From assembly GCA_042091495.1 (NCBI GenBank), contig JBELHJ010000028.1, forward strand, positions 1-30,291: DNA of 30,291 bases, read 5' to 3'. Positions within the stretch are counted from its first letter, which is position 1, and the number at the start of each line of letters is the position of its first letter. Source of the DNA: JBELHJ01 sp042091495. GTDB taxonomy: Bacteria; Bacteroidota; Bacteroidia; Flavobacteriales; Flavobacteriaceae. The position numbers and the translations under genes are program-made. This document shows positions 14,063 through 22,544 of this stretch, piece after piece. Below the pieces are notes generated by a model. The model made no database searches, had not been told where the DNA came from, and saw only the letters and a list, made by a program, of their open reading frames with translations.

Positions 14063-15238
14063 ATGTCTGAAGAAAAAATTTTTGATAATACAAAAATCGC
14101 TTTCAAATTAAAAAGTGATTCCGAGCTCGAAAGAGCTTACTTTATTTTTAAGATGATTTCAAGTCAGCCGCTTGTTAAAATTGGGACTGCAGCTACTAAT
14201 TTTGCACTTAAAGCCAATTTACCAGTAGAGGGTTTAATTCGGTCTACAGTTTTTGATCATTTTTGTGGAGGAACCGATGAAATAGATTGTTTGCCAGTAA
14301 TAGACAAATTATATAAAGGTGGTGTATCGTCAGTTCTTGATTATTCGATAGAAGGGAAAGAAAGTGAAAGACAGTTTGATGAAACAATGTTAAGAATAAT
14401 TAAGATCGTAGAGTTCTCTAAATCTAAACCTTCACTACCTATTGTTGTTTTTAAACCAACAGGATTTGGTAGGTTTTCACTTTACGAAAAGAAATCAAAT
14501 AAAAAACCTTTAACGGAACTTGAAAAATTGGAATGGTCTAGAATCGAAGCGCGTTTTGATAAAGTATGTCAATGCGCTTTCGAAGAAAATGTTGAAGTTT
14601 TGATAGATGCTGAGGAAAGTTGGATGCAATATGCTGCTGACGAATTAGTTGAAAAAATGATGATGCGATACAATAAAAACAATGTTATTGTATTTAATAC
14701 CTTACAGACATATCGTTGGGATAGACTAGATTACTTAAAATCTATACATAATAGAGCTCAAAAATTGAAATTTAAGATAGGGGTTAAAATTGTAAGAGGC
14801 GCATACATGGAAAAAGAAAGAAAAAGAGCCTTTGAGCATGGTTACAAACCACCTATCTGTATCAATAAATCTGCTACTGATAAATCTTTCAATGAATCTA
14901 TGATTTATATCCTTAAAAATATTGAAGATTTTGGATTATTTATTGGGACTCACAATGAAGAAAGCACCTATTTAGCCTTAAAAGAAATGAAATCTCTTGG
15001 TATCAATAAAAATGATAATTCAATTTGGTTTGGTCAGCTTTATGGAATGAGTGATCATATAAGTTTTAATTTGGCTCAAGCGGGATATAATGTTGCAAAG
15101 TACCTTCCTTTTGGTCCAGTAAAGGATGTTATGCCGTATTTAATTAGAAGGGCAGAGGAAAACACATCTGTAGCAGGTCAAACAACTAGAGAGTTGAAAT
15201 TGTTGGAACAAGAAAGGAAAAATAGAAGATTAGACTAA
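14063..15238 (+). CDS. Proline dehydrogenase
   Basis: FAD enzyme that oxidises proline to pyrroline-5-carboxylate and passes electrons to the respiratory chain. The 391-residue single-domain protein has a TIM-barrel with DAEE (182-185), KIVRGAYM (242-249), GTHNEES (295-301), GQLYGMSD (324-331) and the C-terminal YLPFGPVKDVMPYLIRRAEEN block (347-367) whose R362 and R363 bind the proline carboxylate. It lacks the P5C dehydrogenase half found in bifunctional PutA, so that step must be encoded elsewhere. Its TAA stop overlaps the stop of the convergent DUF4258-type gene by two bases (CTAA at 15235-15238). Confidence 0.95.
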   Translation: MSEEKIFDNTKIAFKLKSDSELERAYFIFKMISSQPLVKIGTAATNFALKANLPVEGLIRSTVFDHFCGGTDEIDCLPVIDKLYKGGVSSVLDYSIEGKESERQFDETMLRIIKIVEFSKSKPSLPIVVFKPTGFGRFSLYEKKSNKKPLTELEKLEWSRIEARFDKVCQCAFEENVEVLIDAEESWMQYAADELVEKMMMRYNKNNVIVFNTLQTYRWDRLDYLKSIHNRAQKLKFKIGVKIVRGAYMEKERKRAFEHGYKPPICINKSATDKSFNESMIYILKNIEDFGLFIGTHNEESTYLALKEMKSLGINKNDNSIWFGQLYGMSDHISFNLAQAGYNVAKYLPFGPVKDVMPYLIRRAEENTSVAGQTTRELKLLEQERKNRRLD

Positions 15239-15603
15239 AAGTTCAAATTATCTATAAAAGCTTTTTCTTCACAATTTCTAATAATTATAGAAATTGATTT
15301 ATTACTGTATTTATTTTCAACATAATAAATGTTACATGAATCTAGATGCGTTTCGCTTTTGGTAAAATTAACATTACCTGAAGCTATGAGTTCTTCAACA
15401 GTAGTTGAATCTATTTTATGTTTTTTTAAAAAATGAATAGCATCAGCTGAAAAAACTTTAGGTTTCAGCATAATTGTTTTTATAGTTCTTGCGTTGGGTC
15501 CATAATCACAAGAAGTTTTTTTACCTCTTAAAAAAACAGCAAGAATAATTAAACCAATTGAAAATCCTGATATAAAAAAGCCAAAACGCCGTAATAAATT
15601 CAT
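15235..15603 (-). CDS. Small DUF4258-like protein with N-terminal membrane segment
   Basis: Uncharacterised protein of 122 residues. One membrane segment or signal anchor lies at about 8-26 (FGFFISGFSIGLIILAVFL), followed by a basic RGKK and a soluble domain that begins SCDYGPNARTIKTI. I assign it to the DUF4258 type from remembered similarity; no catalytic motif is visible. The start codon follows the stop of the alanine dehydrogenase homologue by one base, so it is the last gene of the porX-tsaE operon. Its stop overlaps that of proline dehydrogenase on the other strand. Localisation should be the inner membrane with the domain outside. Confidence 0.7.
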   Translation of the reverse strand: MNLLRRFGFFISGFSIGLIILAVFLRGKKTSCDYGPNARTIKTIMLKPKVFSADAIHFLKKHKIDSTTVEELIASGNVNFTKSETHLDSCNIYYVENKYSNKSISIIIRNCEEKAFIDNLNF

Positions 15604-15604
15604 T

Positions 15605-16804
15605 TTAAAAGATTAAGAGATTGGGGTCACTAAAGTCCAAACCAAACCACTCTGCTATAGATTTCTGGGTTAAAATGCCATGGTAAAAATACAACCCATT
15701 TTTCAAACCTTTATCAAATCTTATAGAATTTTCAATCCCTCCGTCTTCAGCTATTTTGAGCAAATAAGGTGTAAAAATATTACTAATAGATACAGAACCT
15801 GTTCTTGAATATCTTGCAGAAATATTAGGAACACAGTAATGTATTACTTCGTGTTTGATAAATGTAGGTTTATCATGAGAAGTTACCATGCTTGTTTCAA
15901 CACATCCTCCCATATCTATACTAACATCTATAATTACAGCACCAGGTTTCATGTGCTTAACCATGTCTTCTGTGACTATTATAGGAGATCTGTTTTTCCC
16001 CCTAACTGATCCGATAAGCACATCACATCGTTTCAAGGCTTTTAAAAGTGTCTTAGGTTGTATAGATGAAGTGTAAACGCCTTGTTTCAGTTTTGATTTA
16101 AGACGTCTTAGTTTTGTGATAGAATTATCAAATGCCTTGATACTTGCACCTAGACCTAGAGCAGCACGAGATGCAAATTCACCTACTGTGCCAGCACCTA
16201 AAATTAAAACCTCAGTGGGGGGAACACCACTAATATTTCCCATTAACAAACCGTTCCCGTTAGAAGATGTCGACAATAATTCTGCGGCAATTAATACTGA
16301 TGCGGTCCCTGCTATTTCACTTAAAGCTTTAACAGCTGGATAAGCACCATCATCATCTTTTATAAATTCAAAAGCAAGTGCTGTAACTCGTTTTGCAGCT
16401 AAAGCCTCAAAATAGATTTTGTCTTGAGTTTTTAATTGTAAAGCTGAAATAAGGAGTGTTTGTGGGTTTAATAATTTAATTTCATCGAGAGTAGGAGGTG
16501 CAACTTTTAGTATAATTGGACAAGCGTAGACTTTTGAAGTATCTTTAGTTATCGAAGCACCTGCTTCAGAATACAGATGATCTGAAAAACTAGCTTCAAT
16601 TCCTGCTCCTGATTCTACCAGAACCCTGTGGCCATTTGCTACCAGAGCAGATACTGCATCAGGGGTTAAGCAAACACGTTTTTCTTGAAATGAATTCTCT
16701 TTGGGAATCCCAATAAATAAATCATCTTTAGTTTTTGTTATTTCTAACGTTTCTTCTTGAGGGATTAACTCTTCTTTTGTGAAAGGCGATAAATGAAGAT
16801 TCAT
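15605..16804 (-). CDS. Alanine dehydrogenase / PNT-family protein, atypical active site
   Basis: Homologue of NAD-dependent alanine dehydrogenase and of the transhydrogenase alpha subunit, 399 residues. The N-terminal domain (about 30-165) begins IGIPKENSFQEKRVCLTPD, with R43 matching the substrate Arg. The Rossmann motif is ILGAGTVG (201-208), followed by D226. VSIDMGG (294-300) matches the C-terminal AlaDH motif. By eye, two AlaDH catalytic positions are changed: KVKEP reads KVAPP (100-104) and the FTYLHL histidine is Gln (LISALQL, Q123). Alanine oxidation is therefore uncertain. It follows tsaE after 63 bases and is one base from the next gene. Flavobacterial relatives are usually annotated as alanine dehydrogenase. 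Confidence 0.8.
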   Translation of the reverse strand: MNLHLSPFTKEELIPQEETLEITKTKDDLFIGIPKENSFQEKRVCLTPDAVSALVANGHRVLVESGAGIEASFSDHLYSEAGASITKDTSKVYACPIILKVAPPTLDEIKLLNPQTLLISALQLKTQDKIYFEALAAKRVTALAFEFIKDDDGAYPAVKALSEIAGTASVLIAAELLSTSSNGNGLLMGNISGVPPTEVLILGAGTVGEFASRAALGLGASIKAFDNSITKLRRLKSKLKQGVYTSSIQPKTLLKALKRCDVLIGSVRGKNRSPIIVTEDMVKHMKPGAVIIDVSIDMGGCVETSMVTSHDKPTFIKHEVIHYCVPNISARYSRTGSVSISNIFTPYLLKIAEDGGIENSIRFDKGLKNGLYFYHGILTQKSIAEWFGLDFSDPNLLIF

Positions 16805-16867
16805 GTTTATAGTTAGCTTAGTTTTTAAAATTAATAATTAACTCTAATTAATTCATGTTTTTAAAGC

Positions 16868-17278
16868 TTAATTATTTTTTAAAGTTAGTTTTCTATTGTT
16901 ATCGTCTATAATCGTTAAATGCAATTTGGTAAATTTTTCAGGAAGTAAATTTGGAATTTTTTCAGGCCATTCAATAAAAACCAAGCTTCCAAATTCCAAA
17001 TACTCATCAAATCCTATATTAATTATTTCATTTTCATTGTCTATTCTATACATGTCAAAATGAAAAATTGAGCCTTTTTCATAATGGTATTCATTAACAA
17101 TAGAAAATGTAGGACTACTAACCAAATCATGACTTCCCACAACTTTAGTAAGTGCTCTAATAAGTGTTGTTTTACCACCGCCCATTTCTCCTTCAAATAA
17201 AATAATCTTGTGCTCTGCGTTGTCAATAATAAACTTTGCAGCTTTTGAAATTTCTTCTAAACTGTAATTTATTTCCAA
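16868..17278 (-). CDS. tsaE: tRNA threonylcarbamoyladenosine synthesis ATPase TsaE
   Basis: Small P-loop ATPase that works with TsaB and TsaD to install t6A at position 37 of ANN-reading tRNAs. The 136 residues contain Walker A GEMGGGKT (30-37), the SPTFSIVNEY segment (55-64), HFDMYRI (73-79) and IEWPEKI (102-108), all TsaE signatures. The start is TTG at 17276-17278: the stop of porX lies two codons upstream in the same frame, and the first internal ATG is inside the P-loop. TsaE is thus in frame with PorX and separated by TAA-AAA only. Coupled translation with porX is expected. Confidence 0.93.
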   Translation of the reverse strand: MEINYSLEEISKAAKFIIDNAEHKIILFEGEMGGGKTTLIRALTKVVGSHDLVSSPTFSIVNEYHYEKGSIFHFDMYRIDNENEIINIGFDEYLEFGSLVFIEWPEKIPNLLPEKFTKLHLTIIDDNNRKLTLKNN

Positions 17279-17281
17279 TTT

Positions 17282-18838
17282 TTAATTTTTTGGTTCTAGT
17301 ACTATAAATGGCAAAATCATTTCTTCTAAAGAAATTCCTCCATGTTGATACGTGTTCTTAAAGTAATTTGCATAATGATTAAAGTTGTTAGGGTAAGCCA
17401 AAAACAAATCATTTTTAGCAAAAATAAATGAACTGGTCATATTAATTGATGGCAGTGCAATTTTATTAGGAGATTTCATTGCATACACATCTTTATTATT
17501 GTAAGTCAAACTTCTGCCTGTTTTATATCTTAAGTTTAAACTGGTGTCTTTATCTCCAATTACTTTAGTAGGACTTTTCACATTAATAGTTCCGTGATCA
17601 GTAGTTATTATTAGCTTAAAGCCCAGTGATTTTGCCACCTTAATTAATTCAATAAGTGGAGAATTTTTGAACCAACTTTGTGTTAGAGAACGGTACGCTT
17701 TATCTGTCGAAGCAAGTTCTTTAATAACATCCATTTCAGTTTTAGAGTGTGAAAGCATATCTACAAAATTATATACCACACTAACAAGAGCTTTAGATTT
17801 TAATGACCTTAGATTTTGGATTAATTTTTTTCCTGTTTTAACATTGTTAATTTTAAAATATTCATGCGAAATATGACCTAATCCTAATCTTTTAAACTGA
17901 TGATTTAAAAATTCATATTCATTGAGATTTTTACCACCATCATCCGTGTCATTTTTCCACAGATCAGGATGAATTTTTTGCATCTCAAGAGGCGTTAAAC
18001 CAGAAAAAATAGCATTTCTAGAGTATTGTGTGGCTGTGGGTAGTATACTAGAGTAAATTTGTTCATGTAATATTTTAAAATCTTCTAAAATAGAGGGCTC
18101 TATTGATTTCCATTGATCATATCTAAGATTATCTATTACAACAAAAAGGGTAGTTTGATTATCATTTAATTCTGGAATTACCCATTCTTTAAATATCTGA
18201 TGTGATAAAATCGGGTTACTTTGATTTTGATCAAACCAGCTTTCGTATTCATTTTCAATAAATTTACTAAATTGAACATTTGCCTCAGCCTTTTGACTCT
18301 CTAATATTTCATTCATACTTGAGTCATTAGTATTTTCAAGTTTTATCTCCCATGAGATAAGTTTTTTATATATATCAATCCATTCATCAATACTATTAAT
18401 CATAGTTAAATCCATTGCTATTTTTCTAAAATCTTGTTGGTAGCTTGAGGTAGTTTTTGCTGAAACTAACTTATTTTCTTCAAGATTTTTTTTTAAAGAA
18501 AGTAATATTTGATTTGGATTTACAGGCTTAATTAAGTAATCAGCTATTTTATTTCCTATTGCCTCTTCCATAATGTATTCCTCTTCACTTTTAGTGATCA
18601 TTACAACTGGAGTTGAGTCGTTTATTAGTTTAATTTCATTCAAAGTATCAAGGCCTGAAAGTCCAGGCATATTCTCATCTAAAAAAACAATATCATAATT
18701 ACTTTGATTTAATAACTCAAGGGCGTCATTACCATTATTACAAGATGTTACTTTATAATTCTTCTTCTCCAAAAAAATAATATGAGGCTTTAATAATTCT
18801 ATTTCATCATCAACCCAAAGTATATTTATTTCGTTCAT
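17282..18838 (-). CDS. porX: PorX: response regulator with PglZ phosphatase-fold domain
   Basis: Two-component regulator of the type IX secretion system in Bacteroidota, normally paired with the sensor PorY. The 518-residue protein has a receiver domain (1-120) with the acidic pair D10-D11, phospho-acceptor D54 in VFLDENMPG and the Lys of LIKPVNP. A helical linker follows. The C-terminal half (about 200-518) is a PglZ domain of the alkaline phosphatase superfamily, with VVIDNLRYDQW and TTDHGTINVKSP as recognisable metal-site regions. Members are reported to hydrolyse oligonucleotides. There is no DNA-binding domain. It heads an operon with tsaE, the alanine dehydrogenase homologue and a DUF4258-type gene. 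No porY is in the window, as is usual. Confidence 0.93.
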   Translation of the reverse strand: MNEINILWVDDEIELLKPHIIFLEKKNYKVTSCNNGNDALELLNQSNYDIVFLDENMPGLSGLDTLNEIKLINDSTPVVMITKSEEEYIMEEAIGNKIADYLIKPVNPNQILLSLKKNLEENKLVSAKTTSSYQQDFRKIAMDLTMINSIDEWIDIYKKLISWEIKLENTNDSSMNEILESQKAEANVQFSKFIENEYESWFDQNQSNPILSHQIFKEWVIPELNDNQTTLFVVIDNLRYDQWKSIEPSILEDFKILHEQIYSSILPTATQYSRNAIFSGLTPLEMQKIHPDLWKNDTDDGGKNLNEYEFLNHQFKRLGLGHISHEYFKINNVKTGKKLIQNLRSLKSKALVSVVYNFVDMLSHSKTEMDVIKELASTDKAYRSLTQSWFKNSPLIELIKVAKSLGFKLIITTDHGTINVKSPTKVIGDKDTSLNLRYKTGRSLTYNNKDVYAMKSPNKIALPSINMTSSFIFAKNDLFLAYPNNFNHYANYFKNTYQHGGISLEEMILPFIVLEPKN

Positions 18839-18839
18839 G

Positions 18840-18847
18840 TATATTTG
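18840..18847 (+). promoter_or_regulatory. -7 box of the HD phosphohydrolase promoter
   Basis: TATATTTG, matching TAnnTTTG, immediately beside the porX start codon and 19 bases before the TTG start at 18866. Confidence 0.55.
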
Positions 18848-18865
18848 TTTAAAATTTAATAAGGT

Positions 18866-20095
18866 TTGAAAACTAGTAACAAACTTAAAATATTTAACGA
18901 CCCAATTTACGGTTTTATTACTATACCTAATTCATTAATTTTTGATGTTATCCAGCATCAAGATTTTCAAAGACTTAGGCGTATTTCACAAATGGGAATG
19001 TCTTATTTAGTTTATCCAGGTGCACACCACACTAGGTTTCATCATGCTTTAGGGTGTATGCATTTAATGTCCAAAGCTATTAGTGTTCTAAGATTCAAGA
19101 AAATAAACATCACTGATGAAGAGGAAACAGCACTATATTTAGCAATTCTTCTTCATGATATTGGACACGGTCCTTTCTCTCATGCTCTTGAACACAGTAT
19201 AGTTAATGGGATTACTCATGAGGAAATTTCATTAATATTCATGAAGCAATTGAATAAAAAATTTAATAATCAATTTGATTTAGCAATTCAAATTTTTAAA
19301 GGAGATTATCACAGACCTTTTTTATGTCAACTCATATCAGGTCAATTTGATATGGATAGGGCAGACTATTTAAAACGTGATAGTTTTTATACTGGAGTTG
19401 CAGAAGGTAATGTTAATAGTGAACGGCTCATTACCATGTTAAATGTTGTAGAAAACAGACTTGTTGTTGAAGAGAAGGGCATCTATAGCGTTGAGAAGTT
19501 TTTAATGGCTAGAAGGTTAATGTATTGGCAAGTATACCTTCATAAAACAAGTTTAGTAGCTGAAGAATTACTGATTAAAGTATTTAAAAGAGCAAAGTTT
19601 CTAGCTAGTCAAAATATAGAAGTTAATTGTTCAAAACCTTTAAGCTTTTTTCTTTACAATGAAATTGGAGCTAATAATTTTAATAAAATGGTTTTGAAAA
19701 ACTTTTCATTATTAGATGATTATGATGTTGTTTCTGCAATGAAATTATGGGTTGACCATGAAGATTTTGTTTTAAGCAGATTAAGTAAAATGATAATCAA
19801 CAGAGATTTACTTAAAATTAAAATCAAAAACGACCCAATAGATGACGAATCGTTTAATGATAAGCTTAAATCATTATGTTTAAAAAATAATTTATCTGAT
19901 GAAGAGGCTTCTTATTTTGTCTTTAAAGGAAATATTTCTAATCAAATATATCAACTTAAAAAACAAAAAATCAATATACTACACAAAAATGGGAAAGTTA
20001 AAGATTTAGGTTCATCATCAGATCAGTTTAACTCAATGGTAAATAATAAGCCAGTTGTTAAACATTTTATATGTTACCCAAAAGGTAGTTTATAA
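18866..20095 (+). CDS. HD-domain phosphohydrolase, SAMHD1/dGTPase-like
   Basis: Metal-dependent phosphohydrolase of 409 residues. The HD signature includes the HHTRFHHALGCMHL segment (54-67), H97-D98 in LLHDIGHGPFSHALEH, and the later Asp in FDMDRADYLKRDSFYTG, the pattern found in SAMHD1 and dNTP triphosphohydrolases. Substrate is unproven; a dNTP or another nucleotide is the family expectation. The start is a TTG at 18866: an in-frame TAA lies two codons upstream (18860-18862) and the next ATG is in QMGMSY, past conserved sequence. It is divergent from porX, and the lpxD promoter lies just beyond its stop, so it may be partly co-transcribed with the lipid A genes. Confidence 0.88.
   Translation: MKTSNKLKIFNDPIYGFITIPNSLIFDVIQHQDFQRLRRISQMGMSYLVYPGAHHTRFHHALGCMHLMSKAISVLRFKKINITDEEETALYLAILLHDIGHGPFSHALEHSIVNGITHEEISLIFMKQLNKKFNNQFDLAIQIFKGDYHRPFLCQLISGQFDMDRADYLKRDSFYTGVAEGNVNSERLITMLNVVENRLVVEEKGIYSVEKFLMARRLMYWQVYLHKTSLVAEELLIKVFKRAKFLASQNIEVNCSKPLSFFLYNEIGANNFNKMVLKNFSLLDDYDVVSAMKLWVDHEDFVLSRLSKMIINRDLLKIKIKNDPIDDESFNDKLKSLCLKNNLSDEEASYFVFKGNISNQIYQLKKQKINILHKNGKVKDLGSSSDQFNSMVNNKPVVKHFICYPKGSL
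18880..18887 (-). promoter_or_regulatory. -7 box of the porX operon promoter
   Basis: Reads TAAGTTTG on the minus strand, matching TAnnTTTG, 42 bases upstream of the porX ATG and inside the first codons of the divergent HD gene. A TTG lies 15 bases further upstream on that strand, slightly short spacing. Confidence 0.55.
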
Positions 20096-20106
20096 CACAT
20101 TTTTTC

Positions 20107-20114
20107 TATTTTTG
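20107..20114 (+). promoter_or_regulatory. -7 box of the lpxD promoter
   Basis: TATTTTTG, matching TAnnTTTG, only six bases before the lpxD ATG, so the transcript would start at or next to the start codon. Confidence 0.5.
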
Positions 20115-20120
20115 CCATTA

Positions 20121-21149
20121 ATGAAATTCACAGCAGAAAAAATAGCATCAATTCTTGAAGGTGAAGTCGATGGAGATTCTAACGTAGAAGTGACGAACCT
20201 CTCAAAAATTGAAGAAGGTAAAAAAGGCACATTAAGTTTTTTATCCAATCCAAAGTATACACCTTTTATATACACAACTAATGCTTCAATAGTAATAGTC
20301 AATAAAGACTTTACTCCCGAAAGTGAAATTAAATCTACTTTAATAAGAGTGGACGATTCTTACAAATCATTTTCAAAACTTTTAGAGTATTACAATCAAT
20401 ATAAATTGAGTATCACCGGAATTGAATCTCCTATTTCAGTCCACGAAAGTTCTTCATACGGTTCTGATTGTTATATAGGAGCTTTCACATATATTGGGAA
20501 ACACGTAAAAATTGGAAATAATGTAAAAATCTATCCCAATACCTTCATAGGAGACAACACCACTATTGGAGACAATACAGTGATCTTCTCAGGAGTTAAA
20601 ATATACTCTGAAACAATTGTGGGTAGCAATTGTTTTATAAACTCTGGTGCAATTGTTGGTGCTGATGGCTTTGGGTTTGCTCCAAATGAAAATGGTGAGT
20701 ACTCAAAAATACCTCAGATTGGTAATGTAATTATTGAAGATCATGTTGATATAGGTGCTGGGACAACTATAGATAGGGCTACACTTGGTTCAACAATTAT
20801 CAGAAAGGGCGTAAAGCTTGATAATCAAATTCAAATAGCACATAATGTGGATGTAGGTGAAAATACAGTTATTGCTGCTCAAACAGGCATAGCTGGGTCC
20901 ACAAAAATTGGTAAAAATTGTCAGATTGGAGGACAAGTTGGTATTGTTGGACACATTACTATTGGTAACAATGTTAAAGTTCAAGCTCAATCTGGTATAG
21001 GTAGAAGTATAAAAGATAATGAAGTAATTCAAGGCTCACCAGCTATAGGCTATGGAGATTACAATAAGTCCTACGTTCACTTTAAAAATTTACCTAAAAT
21101 TGTTAAGAAAATTAATGATATCGAAAAATATATAGATGGCAATAATTAA
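20121..21149 (+). CDS. lpxD: UDP-3-O-acylglucosamine N-acyltransferase
   Basis: Adds a 3-hydroxyacyl chain from ACP to UDP-3-O-acyl-glucosamine, the third step of lipid A synthesis. The 342-residue protein has an N-terminal uridine-binding domain (1-100), a left-handed beta-helix of hexapeptide repeats (about 105-295), the ADGFGFAPNENGEYSKIPQ loop (181-199), the catalytic H241 in QIQIAHNV and a C-terminal helix. The frame is open upstream to 20055, inside the HD gene, but the family start MKFTAEKIASILEG and the -7 box at 20107 fix the ATG at 20121. Its last 14 bases overlap lpxC-fabZ. First gene of the lipid A block. Confidence 0.95.
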   Translation: MKFTAEKIASILEGEVDGDSNVEVTNLSKIEEGKKGTLSFLSNPKYTPFIYTTNASIVIVNKDFTPESEIKSTLIRVDDSYKSFSKLLEYYNQYKLSITGIESPISVHESSSYGSDCYIGAFTYIGKHVKIGNNVKIYPNTFIGDNTTIGDNTVIFSGVKIYSETIVGSNCFINSGAIVGADGFGFAPNENGEYSKIPQIGNVIIEDHVDIGAGTTIDRATLGSTIIRKGVKLDNQIQIAHNVDVGENTVIAAQTGIAGSTKIGKNCQIGGQVGIVGHITIGNNVKVQAQSGIGRSIKDNEVIQGSPAIGYGDYNKSYVHFKNLPKIVKKINDIEKYIDGNN

Positions 21150-22542
21150 AACTGAAACTAAGCAAAAATCAATTGTCAATCCTGTCTCACTCACTGGAGT
21201 TGGGCTTCATACCGGAAAAGAAGTTGTTTTAACCTTTAAACCTGCTGCTGTTAACAAAGGTTTTCTTTTTAAAAGAGTAGATCTCGAGGGAGAACCATCA
21301 ATTGAAGCAGATGCTAATTATGTAACTAATACGCAGAGGGGAACAATGCTTGAAAAAAATGGTGTTGTCATTCAAACTTGTGAACATGTTTTAGCTGCTT
21401 TAATTGGGTTAGATATAGATAATGTTATTATTGAGCTTAATGGCTCTGAACCACCTATAATGGATGGTTCATCAAAATATTTCGTAGAGTCTTTGGAATC
21501 TGCAGGTATCCAGGAACAAGATGAATTTAGAGAGGAATTTGTAGTCAAAGAAGTGTTGTCTTACACAGACGAAGAAACTGGAAGTGAAATTATCCTCATG
21601 CCAGCTGATAAGTACCAAATTACAACTATGGTTGATTTTGGAACCAAAGTTCTTGGTACACAGAATGCAACTTTAAATGATTTAAAAGATTTTAAATCAG
21701 AAATATCAAATTCAAGAACCTTTAGTTTTCTTCATGAATTGGAAATGTTGTTAGAACATGGTCTTATTAAAGGAGGTGATTTGAATAATGCAATAGTTTA
21801 TGTTGATAAAAAATTATCAAAAGAAACTATGGATAAGTTAAAAGTGGCTTTTGAAAAAGATGAAATTTCTGTTAAACCTAATGGTATTCTAGATAATTTA
21901 ACCTTACATCATCCAAACGAAGCAGCTCGACATAAGCTTCTTGATGTCATTGGTGATTTATCACTAGTTGGTACTAGATTAAGAGGTAAAGTTATCGCTA
22001 ACAAACCGGGACATTTTGTTAATACACAGTTTGCAAAGAAAATTTCAAAAATTATTAAAAATGAAAGACGCAATAATGTTCCTGAAATAGATCTTAACTC
22101 AAAGCCTTTAATGGATGTTAATCAAATTATGGCTATGCTGCCACATAGACCTCCATTTTTGTTTTTAGACAAAGTTTATGAACTTTCAGATTCGCATGTT
22201 GTTGGAATGAAAAATGTTACAATGAATGAAACATTTTTTATTGGCCATTTTCCTGGAGCTCCTGTAATGCCTGGTGTAATTATAGTTGAGGCTATGGCTC
22301 AGACAGGAGGTATCCTTGTTCTTAGCACGGTTCCAGACCCAGAAAACTACCTGACTTTTTTCATGAAAATTGATAAAGTCAAATTCAAGCAAAAAGTTTC
22401 ACCAGGTGATACTCTAATTTTTAAATGTTCTCTTATAACTCCTATTAGAAGAGGTATATGTCATATGCAAGGTTATGCTTATGCAAATGGTGTATTATGT
22501 GCTGAAGCAGAACTTATGGCACAAATTTCAAAAGTAAAATAA
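21136..22542 (+). CDS. lpxC/fabZ: LpxC-FabZ fusion: UDP-acyl-GlcNAc deacetylase and 3-hydroxyacyl-ACP dehydratase
   Basis: Bifunctional protein of 468 residues. The N-terminal LpxC part (about 8-310) is the zinc deacetylase that commits UDP-3-O-acyl-GlcNAc to lipid A; its zinc ligands are H84 (CEHVLAAL), H266 and D270 (ARHKLLDVIGD), with E83 and H293 (KPGHF) as expected catalytic residues. The C-terminal FabZ part (about 325-468) is a hot-dog dehydratase with LPHRPPFLFLD, catalytic H371 in GHFPGAPVMPGV and E385. The fusion is typical of Bacteroidota and joins two enzymes that draw on the same 3-hydroxyacyl-ACP pool. It overlaps lpxD and is followed by lpxA after two bases. Confidence 0.97.
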   Translation: MAIIKTETKQKSIVNPVSLTGVGLHTGKEVVLTFKPAAVNKGFLFKRVDLEGEPSIEADANYVTNTQRGTMLEKNGVVIQTCEHVLAALIGLDIDNVIIELNGSEPPIMDGSSKYFVESLESAGIQEQDEFREEFVVKEVLSYTDEETGSEIILMPADKYQITTMVDFGTKVLGTQNATLNDLKDFKSEISNSRTFSFLHELEMLLEHGLIKGGDLNNAIVYVDKKLSKETMDKLKVAFEKDEISVKPNGILDNLTLHHPNEAARHKLLDVIGDLSLVGTRLRGKVIANKPGHFVNTQFAKKISKIIKNERRNNVPEIDLNSKPLMDVNQIMAMLPHRPPFLFLDKVYELSDSHVVGMKNVTMNETFFIGHFPGAPVMPGVIIVEAMAQTGGILVLSTVPDPENYLTFFMKIDKVKFKQKVSPGDTLIFKCSLITPIRRGICHMQGYAYANGVLCAEAELMAQISKVK

Positions 22543-22544
22543 CT

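Noticed and set aside
20055..20120. lpxD start inside the HD gene
   Set aside because: The family N-terminus begins at 20121, and the -7 box at 20107 would lie within the longer frame.
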